A stretch of DNA of 64,000 nt, from positions 1 to 64,000 of the forward strand of contig NZ_KB905142.1 in the NCBI RefSeq assembly GCF_000378225.1, in the 5' to 3' direction. Every line of letters starts with the position of its first letter. Within the stretch, counting starts at the first letter, position 1. Below are positions 17,417 through 28,100 of the stretch, one piece after another. The notes under the pieces are model-generated. The model searched no databases. It had not been told where the DNA came from and saw nothing but the letters and a program-made list of their open reading frames with translations. The translations under genes were made by a program, and so were the position numbers. Source of the stretch: Methylophilus methylotrophus DSM 46235 = ATCC 53528. GTDB taxonomy: Bacteria; Pseudomonadota; Gammaproteobacteria; Burkholderiales; Methylophilaceae.

Positions 17417-19063
17417 TTGCATCTGTCTATCCTGCCCCATTATTGTTTTGCTTTGGCTGCACTGTTGAGTGCAGGCTATGCTTTACCTTCATTGGCCGAA
17501 AATGTTGAGTCTCAAACAGACCATATCAAGACCGCCGCTGCTCCTTCAGCAACGCCAGAGGTTCTCACCTTTGATGTATTTGAATTTCAGGTGGATGGCA
17601 ATTCCGTATTCACCAATGCTGCCATCGAAAAAACAGTCTACCCGTTTATGGGCGAGCAAAAAACGATTGAAGATGTTGAGCAGGCGCGTTCTGCCCTGGA
17701 AAAAGCCTATCAGGATGCGGGCTATTTAACTGTTTCAGTGTCTATACCGCAGCAAGAGGTGAACGCTGGCCTTGTAAAGTTGCTGGTGACTGAGGGGGCT
17801 GTAGAGCGGCTAAAAGTAGTAGATAGCCAATACAACACCCATACTGAAATTAAAGCACGCGCGGGTGAGTTTGCAGAGGGAAAAGTGCCACATTTCCCCA
17901 CAGCGCAAAAAGAGTTAGCGACCTTAAACCGCAATCAAAACCGTCAGGTCAATCCTGTGCTACGCCCAGGTCAGACGCCGGGTAAAGTGGAAGTCGATTT
18001 AAAAGTCCAGGACAAATTGCCATTGCATGGTAATTTGGAGCTGAATGATCGGTATGCACCTAACACCACAAAGTTGCGCTTAAATGCCGGGTTGCGTTAT
18101 GAAAACCTCTGGCAAAAAGATCATAGTTTGGGTGTGAATGTTCAGGTATCACCTGAAGATACCAGCGAGGTGAAAGTATTTTCTGGCACTTATATCATCC
18201 CACGTTTAAATGGCGATTACTTTGCTGCTTATGCCGTCGTTTCTGACAGTAATATTGCTGCTGTGGGTGATATCAATGTCGTGGGTAACGGCTACATTGC
18301 GGGCGCACGTTATATTCACCCCCTACCATTGCTGGAAGGGTATTACCATAGCCTAACCCTTGGCGCTGATTACAAAATATTTAAAGAATCCCTTACCTTG
18401 CAAGGCGCAGATACCAATATCAATACGCCTATTTCCTATTTTGCAACCTCATTAGGCTACGACGCCACTGCACAAAGCAGCTTGGGCCAAACTCAAGCCT
18501 CTTTGGTGCTGAATATGGCCCCTCGGTTACTGGGGAATACCTCAAAAGAGTTTGATGCCAAGCGCGATGGCGCCGGAGCAAACTATATTTTTATACGGAG
18601 TGATGTGAAACAGTTGTATACGCATCCCTCAGGTTGGGCTGTTCAAGGCAAACTGGCCTGGCAGCTTGCCAGTCAACCACTTATCTCCACCGAGCAATTC
18701 ACTGCTGGTGGGCTGGATTCTGTGCGTGGTTATCTTGAGTCTAGTCGATTAGGCGATAGTGGGTTTTCTGGTTCTGTTGAATTACGTACACCCTCTATCA
18801 ATAAATATTTCAAAGAGTACCGCTTTGCAGAGTTCATAAAAGAACTGTATGCGTTTACTTTTATTGACGGTGGTTACGTAAAAATTCGCAATGCTGCAGG
18901 TTTGGAGCCCAGCTATGAGCTCTATTCCGCTGGTTTTGGTGCCAGATTAAAAACGCATTCAGGTGCTTTTGCCTATGTGGATTACGCAAAAGCTTTTAAT
19001 GATGCACCCGAAGTAGACAGCGGCGATTATCGTCTGCACTTCAGGGTAGGTTACGAGTGGTAG
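17417..19063 (+). CDS. two-partner secretion transporter TpsB (ShlB/FhaC family)
   Basis: An outer-membrane beta-barrel that exports the large TpsA protein encoded next. The 548-residue precursor has a signal peptide (...YALPSLAE), two POTRA domains (about residues 45-195; FEFQVDGNSVFTN, QDAGYLTVSVSIPQQ) and a C-terminal 16-strand barrel. The barrel contains GGLDSVRGYLESSRLGDSG, the conserved VRGY motif of loop 6 in this superfamily, and FIDGGYVK. Translation starts with TTG at 17417, the only start that keeps the whole signal peptide; cgag just upstream is a weak ribosome site. Confidence 0.92.
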   Translation: MHLSILPHYCFALAALLSAGYALPSLAENVESQTDHIKTAAAPSATPEVLTFDVFEFQVDGNSVFTNAAIEKTVYPFMGEQKTIEDVEQARSALEKAYQDAGYLTVSVSIPQQEVNAGLVKLLVTEGAVERLKVVDSQYNTHTEIKARAGEFAEGKVPHFPTAQKELATLNRNQNRQVNPVLRPGQTPGKVEVDLKVQDKLPLHGNLELNDRYAPNTTKLRLNAGLRYENLWQKDHSLGVNVQVSPEDTSEVKVFSGTYIIPRLNGDYFAAYAVVSDSNIAAVGDINVVGNGYIAGARYIHPLPLLEGYYHSLTLGADYKIFKESLTLQGADTNINTPISYFATSLGYDATAQSSLGQTQASLVLNMAPRLLGNTSKEFDAKRDGAGANYIFIRSDVKQLYTHPSGWAVQGKLAWQLASQPLISTEQFTAGGLDSVRGYLESSRLGDSGFSGSVELRTPSINKYFKEYRFAEFIKELYAFTFIDGGYVKIRNAAGLEPSYELYSAGFGARLKTHSGAFAYVDYAKAFNDAPEVDSGDYRLHFRVGYEW

Positions 19064-19103
19064 TGTGCGTCAGATTTGAGCGCGTTGAAGTGGGAGAGTG
19101 ACG

Positions 19104-22100
19104 ATGAATAAAGGTATTTATCAGTTAGTGTTTAGTCGTGTGCATCATGCCATGGTGGCTGTTGCAGAAATTGCTTCTTCACGTGCAGGTGATGGAAAAT
19201 CGCGTGCGCGCCGCGCGGCTTCTATTTGGCTGGCTTTATCCTTCTCGCCCCTACCGTGGGCAGTGATGAATGCATTTGCAGAACTGCCCTCCGGGATTGA
19301 GATCCGTGATGCCATCAACGCGCAGGGCGTGATTAATAATGCCACCCAGATTACCAGCTCCAGCGCCAATCACATCAGCTTTCAGCAGCTGGTGCCACAG
19401 GCGATTGTCAACTATAACAAGTTGAATCTTGACCGCGGCCAATCGTTCAACGTCGATATGCAAGCCGGGTGGTCCATGCTGAATCGTGTACACAGTGTCG
19501 ACCCCAGTGTACTCAATGGTAACGTGAATGCGGCAGGAAATATTTATTTTCTCAATGCCAACGGTGTAATCATCGGCAAAGACGCTGTTTTTAACGTCGG
19601 CTCGTTGTATGCGGGCACGCTCAATATTACGGATGAGTTATTCAAATCTGGGTTTGTCAATGAAGCTGGGTATACCAGCGCTTTTCAATTGGTAGATACC
19701 ATCAATTTAACCCCTGAGCAGGCCAACAAAATTAACACTGCTGAAGTGCGGGTAGAGAGTGGTGCGCAAATTAATGCGGCTAAAGGCGGTAAAGTCTTGC
19801 TGTTTGCGCCCAACGTTAATGTTGAGAAAAACGCCATTATTAAAACCCCGGATGGCCAAACCATTTTGGCCGCGGGCAAGACCATTTATCTTAAAAGTAG
19901 CCAGGATCCTGCGGGTATGCTAGTGGAGGTGTCGTCTGGTGGCACAGCCACGAATCTGGGCGAAATTATTGCGGCACGTGGCAATATCACCATGATGGGA
20001 CTGGCGGTGAATCAAGGCGGCAAGCTCTCAGCGTCCACTTCAGTGCGTGCTAATGGCTCGATTCATCTGATTGCACAAGAAGATGTCACCGTGTTGAATG
20101 GTCAAGTCACGCAACGACGTAATGGTTTGATCACGCTCGGCAAGGACAGTGTGACCGAGGTCACCCCAGAGCTGAATGATAAAGAAGAAGTGCTTGCTTC
20201 TTTGCCTTTCAAGACATCCAGCATTAATTTAGAAGCGAGCTTGATCAATATTGATGGTGCCATCAGTGCCAAAGGTGGCAACGTGACGGCCACCACAAAC
20301 GTGAATGCTTCAGCCTTGTTAAATAGCCCAATCGCGCAGCGTATTCATCTTGGTGAAAATGCCAGCATTGATGTTTCGGGTGTGGATGCCCTTGCCCCGA
20401 TGTCACGTAACCAGCTGACTGTACAGCTTAACTCCGACGCGCTTAAAGATAATCCGATTTTACGTGGGTCAGCGTTATTTGGAAAAACCATTTTTGTGGA
20501 TGCGCGTAAAGGCACAGATCTGTTTGATTTGAAGCCTTACATAGACTCCACCCGCTTGGCGACAGTTGCTGAAAAAATGACCAATGCCGGTAAAGTCACG
20601 CTGTCAAATGCGAATGAAATTATTGTTGAAAAAGGCGCCAAGATTGACGTTTCCGGTGGTTCAACCACTTATTCAGCTGGCACCGTAAAGGAGTCCATTC
20701 TTGAGTTTAATGGCCAGTTAGTCGCTATTTCTGAAGCTAAGCCCGGTGTGGCTTATGAACGGGTTGCTGATACGACAACTGTGGTAGACCGTAAATGGGG
20801 CAGTTCAACCACATATAGCCAGGGCAATATCAATAATGCCGTCCCAACATATTTTGAAGGGGCGAATGCCGGTACCGTGAGCTTTGTCTCACCCATTGAG
20901 AATGGCTTTGTACAAAAGTTGGTGGTGGATGGGGATTTAATAGGTAATACCAAAGTCAGTACGCAGCAATTGCTTGCCAATACCGCGCCCAAAGGCGCGA
21001 GCTTAATTGCCAGTGCTCTCAATTTAAACTGGGTGAACAACGCCAATAACTTAGCCTCCAATTTTGCTTTTGGCGATGTGCTGAACGGCGGTGATAGCTT
21101 CATATCAAGTATCGGCACACAATTTCTGCGGCAAGGCTTTAATCGCATTGATTTTTCAAATGTGAAAAACCTCAATGTCAATACTGCCATTCAACTAGAC
21201 GCCAATGGTGCACTGACTTTGGGGCGAGCGGGCGATACCCTGACGCAAATTAATCAAAACATCACTGCACAAGGCGCAAACGTTGCCATGAATGCAAACT
21301 TAACCCGCATTGCCGATAACGTGACGGTGACCACGGCGGGGACGTTTGTCAACGATAGGGCTGGGGTGCAGGGGGCGCTCACGAAAGAAACCGCAGCAAA
21401 TGCCGGTAATATCACCATTGGCCGTTTGGTGACCGGGGGAGGCGTGAAAATAGACGCCAGTGCTGGAGCGTATGTCGATAACGCGGGAGTATTGCATTTA
21501 GGTAAGGCAGGTAATATCAGCTTACAAACCACTGATCAAGGGTTATCGCCAACACTGAATTTGTCAGCATATGGTTTTGACCGTGGTGGCTCACTCAATA
21601 TTCGATTTAGTGAGGGCGAAAAAACTCATCTTTATATCGGGGCAGATAACGCACCAAATGGTCCGCTCGACTTTAGTATTGATAATGTCTTTTTTAGCAA
21701 AGGTGGTTTTTCTAGCTACCGGCTGAGTGCATTTGATATTGATATCGGTGCAGCAGGTCAAACGAATCCCAGCACCATATACGGGGTGGCTCAAAATTTA
21801 ATGATGCGCTCTGGTTTTCAGAGCACTGCAAGTCGTGACAGTATTTTTGATGTGGCAAGGTTAACAACACTGCCCGATGCTACCCGTGCACCTGTTTCAT
21901 TTACCTTTGATACTTATCGAGTCGCTGATGATTTAGGCACGCTCACCTTGCACGAAAAAGCACACATTAAAACCGATATCGGTGGCAGCGTCGCATTGTC
22001 GGCGGGTAAGCAAGTGAATGTATTGGGGGATATTACCGCGCATGGGGGGCAAATTGCGCTGAGTATTGCTGATGACGACACCACTTTGCCTGAAGATGCA

Positions 22101-25100
22101 AGCCAGATGGTGTTTATTGGTGAAAACGCGCAGTTAAATGTCGCCGGTACCACCATCACCATGCCGGATTCTCGTGCGGGAAAACTCAACAACAAAGTGG
22201 TTAATGCCGGCAGTATTACGATTAATACTGACGATAACATCAAAGGCGCTGTGGTTATTAAACAAGGTGCTGTTCTGGATGTCTCTGGAAGCCAAACGCA
22301 AACACATACACGCACCAATCGTGGTTTTGTTTTGGAGACGCTTTACGGTGATGCGGGCAGTATTGATATCTATGGTGTTGGTAGTCTGTTAGTGGATGGC
22401 ACCTTGCGTGGTCAAGCCAATGGTACGGGGCGCGGGGGCAGTTTAGGCTTGTTTTATCAGTCGGTGCCTTTTGATTTTATTGATCCGTATCCCAACCAAA
22501 GTGGTCGCTTCTTAGTTACCAATAATCAACAAGTATTGACTGGTGGTCTGCAAGCGGGTGACGCTCTAAAAGATATTAACTTGCCCGCTAGCTCTAGCCA
22601 AGGTCGCTTGCAAAATGCCCAAATCTCGGCGCAACAGATAGAGGAGGGCGGTTTTGATCATGTCACCCTGGCAAGCTATATTAATGATCCGACCAATCCA
22701 AATAATCGGATTAATTTTGCGTCCGATTTAGATCTAACCATTGCCGGGAACTTAAGACTGAATAGCCCAGTGTTGAGTGTGCTTGATAACGGGCATGCCA
22801 AAATAAACAGTGGGCACTTGCAGTTGTTCAGCCGAACAACAACTATAGATCCAAGTGTATTCTCAAGTAGTAGCGGACAATTGAGTTTAAGTGCCAATCA
22901 AATTTATATTGATGGCTTGGTGGCGGTCACAGGGACAAATAAAACTATCCTGTCTGCGAACAAAGATATCCATGGGCAAGGTGAGAAAACCGCCGTGCTG
23001 TCAAGTACGGTTGCCGACCCTGCTGGCCTTAGCGTCGCAGGCGAATTGCAATTACATGCGCGCCAAATTTATCCGAATTCAGGGGCTAAGCTTAGTTTTG
23101 AAGCGCAGGGGCCAAATAGTCTGATCACAGTTCAATCTAATGGTGTTGCGCCGACTAATGTATTGTCTGGGGGCGGCACGTTATCATTGACGGCAGATCG
23201 TATTGTGCAAGCGGGTGTATTGAAAGCCCCCTTTGGCCAGATTAAATTAAATGCCGCTGATCAAGTCACATTGGCGGCAGGCAGTCTGACATCCGTATCC
23301 GGCAGCGGGCAAAATATCCCATATGGCGAGACGATTTCTTCTGGTCAGACTTTTAACCCCAATGCAGGTGTATCGCAAAAGCCGATTGAAAAAGAAATTG
23401 CGATTTCTGCACCGAACGCAGATTTACAACAGGGTGCCGTCATGGACTTGTCGGGCGGCGGTGAATTATTTGCCTACGAATGGATTAGTGGTGGGGTTGG
23501 TGGCACTCAAGATATTTTGGCGCAATCGAATACCTACGCTTTGATTCCAAGTATGCAAACCGAATTTGCTGCGAATGATCGTTTGTATGAGGGTAGCTCT
23601 GCTGGGGTCGGGACAGGTCAGACCATTTATATCACTGGTGTGAAAGGGATTCCTTCAGGCACTTATACCTTGATGCCTGCCCGATATGCCTTGGTACCCG
23701 GTGCCTTTATTGTGCAGAAAACTGATGTTGCATTGGCGCGCGGCCAAACCGCTAGCTTACAAGATGGCAGTGCTTTAACGTCTGGCTATTTTGCCGATTT
23801 AAACACCGGTGCCAGAGATGCTAACTGGTCTAGCTTTAGGGTCATTGATGGTAGCGTGTTACGCCCTGCTGCAGGCACGGTTTCAAAAGCACCCTCGCAA
23901 TATGTGGTGACCAATGCCAGCAGTTTTTTTGCAAACCCGCTTAAAACCAACGGCGTTGATATTAAAAATACCGATGACGCAGGTAAACTCACTTTGCTGG
24001 CGCAGCAACTGAATCTGGATGCCAGTGTACAAGCGCGTAAAGTCAGCGGTGCTGATGGCTTGGTGGTGGATATTAGTGCCAATGCGATTCGAGTGGTGAA
24101 TCAGCGTGATAACACCGACCCATCCAGCTTGCAGTTAGAGGCCAGCAAACTGAATGCCTTAAATGCGGATAGTATATTGCTGGGTGGCACACGAAATGTC
24201 GCTAATAATGTGACGAATGTCACTACGCAGGCCAGCAGCGTGAGTATTGAAAACGATGCCAGTCATGCTTTGAGTACGCTAGAGTTTTTGGCAACTGCCA
24301 ATAATAATGTCAGCTTGTTAACTGGTGCGGTGATTAATACTGGCAATTCAGCTTCTCAGCCAAAAGCAGTCAATTTGAATACGACGGGTGATGGCGCCTT
24401 CCTCGGTATGTCTTCGCTCAGTCAGTTGGAATATACCCGTACAGGCAGTTCTGTAAATGCGACTTCCGGGGTGTTGGATATTGCAGCTAACACACAACTC
24501 AGTGCTGGCAACTCCCTGGTGATCGATGGTAGTCAAAATGTCAGCTTTGCCGGAAACATTGCACTTGGTGAGAATGCCAATGTGACCTTGGGTTCAAACC
24601 GTATCCTGATTGGTGATGTGCCAGCCAGCCAAAATGGCTTGGTGGTGAGCAACCAGACGCTGGCACAGTTAGGTGATGTTTCTCGTCTAACCCTAAATAG
24701 CTACAGCACGATTGATACTTATGGCAGTGTAGATTTTGGTAACAACCGCCTTAATCTGACAGTGAATGCCGCAGGCATTGCGGGACATTTGGCTGATGGG
24801 GAGACTGCTGCGCCAGCCAACGCAGCGGTGACCATCAATGCTAAATCTTTCGCCCTTAAAAATACTGTAGATGCCAACTATAACTCTCCATCTGACCCGT
24901 CTGGTCGCCGTTTACAGATTAATGCTGAAACGGTCAGGCTGCAGGGCGACCTGTCGGCTGTGCTGGATAGCACTAGCATGGTTGCCAGTGCTGACAGGAA
25001 CACCATCGGTGGGTTTGATAGCGTGTACGTGGATGCTAATACACTCACGGTAGCAGAGCGTGGTGCGTTGGACCTGCAGGTAAATCAGACCACACTGAAT

Positions 25101-28100
25101 GTAGGCAGAATTAATACTGAAAGTTCTGCCAACTATGCCGTTGCAAGCACGGGGGCATTAACCTCAACACAAAAGACAGTCAGCAACCTGCCGACGAATA
25201 GCAATATTGGCGGGAGACTCACGTTACAGGCCGATCAGCTTTTGGTGAATAGCCGGATTGAAGCATTGGCCGGGCAAGTTAATTTGCAAGGTACCAGCCA
25301 GTTAGAGTTAGGTAGCCAAGCGATTGTTTCAGCATCATCAACGACTAAAAACTTTGCCAATAAAGCCAGCGATGTCGATGCTGGTAAAGTGCAATTGAAT
25401 AGTGGTGGCAACATTATTATCGATCAAGGTGCATTGGTGAATGTTGGTGCACAAGGCAGTGCCAACGCCGGACAAGTGACATTGTCGGCGACATCGGGCA
25501 ATCTACAATTACAGGGTCAACTGAATGGTCAAGCTCAAGGTAGTGGCAAAGGTGGCATACTGGCAGTCGATGTCGGCACCATGCCTTCACTGGTTGCGAT
25601 TGACCAGCAGGCGACTGGTTTTAGCCAGAGTCGCAGTTATCGGGTACGCAACGGGGATGTCAACATTGATGGCACCGGTGCACAAGCACTGACCGCCAAA
25701 CAAGTGCTAGTTTCCGCTGATCAAGGAGCAATCACTGTAACTGGCACGATTGATGCCAGCACTACAAAGTCTGGCAGCATTGCACTGTATGCACGCGACG
25801 ATGTGACGCTTGAATCTGGTTCATTGCTGCGGGCCAATTCATCCACTGCCGGTGTTGAAGGCGGTAAAGTGACCCTGGCAACAGCTAGCGGTGCACTCAA
25901 TCTAAATCAAGGTTCGCGCATTGAGGTGGCAGGTGGTATCGGCGGTGATGGGGGCGAGGTTCACTTGCGCGCACCGCGTACGGGTGGCGGTTCAGGGAAT
26001 GGTGTCGCGGTCAATAGCCTTGACAGCAGCATTAGCGGCGCGCAGAGCATCGTATTAGACGCATTTAGGATTTACAACAATGTTTCGACCATTACAACAG
26101 GTACTGGTACTGGGGCGACATTGGGCTTTACGACACTTGCCAACGATGTCAATAACTTTATGGCGAACAAGGACAACATATTAGCCAGTTTGGGCATGTC
26201 AAACGATAGTCGCTTTCATTTACGCGCCGGGCAAGAGATTCGTTCCAATAACAATCTCACGGTTGCCGCCGATTGGAATTTGTATACCACCTCACGTGCG
26301 GGCGATGAGCCAGGAATCCTGACCTTGCGTGCCACCAACAACCTGAATGTGAATGGCTCAATCAGTGATGGTTTTGAAACGGCAGCAAGCAGCGCCGCAT
26401 TGGGTACGGGTGACTCTTGGAGTTATCGTCTGATTTCTGGGGCTGATACCGATGCCGCCAATGTGATGGAGACTGTGGCAGCGACATTGGATGCAGATGG
26501 TAAGAGCCTGTCTGGTAACCTGATCTTAGCCAATAATGAATTGATACGCACGGGTACAGGTAGCATTGATATTGCGACCGGTGGTGATTTGAATTTGGCC
26601 ACGGCGACCTCTGTCATTTATACCGCCGGAGAAAAAGCAGCTGATTTAACTGGTTTTACTGACCCAATTACAAGCCAGCGGCCCACTTATCTTGATAATG
26701 GTGGTGATATTCGAATCGATAGCAAAGGGAATATCTTTGGGGCAGAAGACGATAGCCGACAAGCGATTAATCAATGGTTGTTCCGCCAAGGCGGTAATAA
26801 TCAACTGAAAGACACATCTTGGTGGATACGTACCGACCAATTTAGACAAAGTTTGGCAGCACTGGGCGGTGGTAATGTCAGGGTCAATGCCGGCAGAAAT
26901 ATCGCTAACTTTTCTGTTTCTATTCCGACCACAGCACGCTTCGATAACTTTGGCACAGGCGCCACTGGAAACAATGTCGTTAATGGTGGTGGTGATTTAA
27001 CGGTGACTGCACAAGGCGATATCTTTAGTGGTATTTATTTTATCGGGCAAGGAACCGGCACCATTAAAGCGGGTGGCAGCATCTCCGCAGAAGAGGGTAA
27101 AAACTACGGCACCGTACTGGCGATGATGAATGGACAATTTGATGTTTCCGCTGGCAAAGATCTGCGCATTGAAGCCACTGTGAATCCAACCTTATTGCCT
27201 CAATCCATCACCAATGCACCTAATAATGATAGTACGATCCATAACAGCTATTTTAGCACTTATGGGCAAAGTGCTGCGGTCCGCATGACGTCTCTAGGAG
27301 GTGACGTCAATTACGCCGCTAATGTCAACACGCTTCTTGATGCCTCTAGCGGTCTTCGTAGTGGAGTGAACGGCGGATTGAGTTTGAATCCGGCCAGCTT
27401 GGACATGACTACCTATGTTGGCAATGTGACAGTGGGGCAGGCCTATTTATCGCCGTCATCGCTGGGTAATTTGCAACTGTTGGCAAATAATGACGTCAGG
27501 ATCGGGAAATTGTTAATGTCTGATGCCAATCCAACGGGTATTTTCAATATTAATACTCCGACGCGTTCGACCCAGTTGCTTGATGACCTCATTTTACTCA
27601 GCTTTTTCAACTTGCATGCAAGTAGCCCGCTTCATGCGAACAGTACAACGCCTGCTCGTGTTGTGGCTGCCACCGGTAACATCAGAAGTAATGATGATAC
27701 GGAGCCAGGTTTGTTGATGTTAGCTAAAGAAAGTCATTTGGTCGCCGGTCAGGACATTACGCGTTTAAATATCGGTTTACAAAATAACCGTACTAGCGAT
27801 GTGAGCGTGTTACTTGCTGGACGTGATGTCAATACACAAAATGTGGTGATTGGAGGGCCGGGTGAGTTGCTGGTACAAGCGGGCAGAAATATAGACTTAA
27901 TCTACCCACTTGTCACGAGTATACAGGCAACAGGCAACACAGGGACCAGTAACCCAGTGTATGAGTTTACAAGCGCATTTAATGCAAACACCGCTCTCCC
28001 AAGCAATGGAGCGTCAATTACGATGCTTGCTGGAGTTGGAGATAACTTACGCTTACAAAATTATATTGACACGTACATTGCGCCAGGTGGCTCGGGTCCG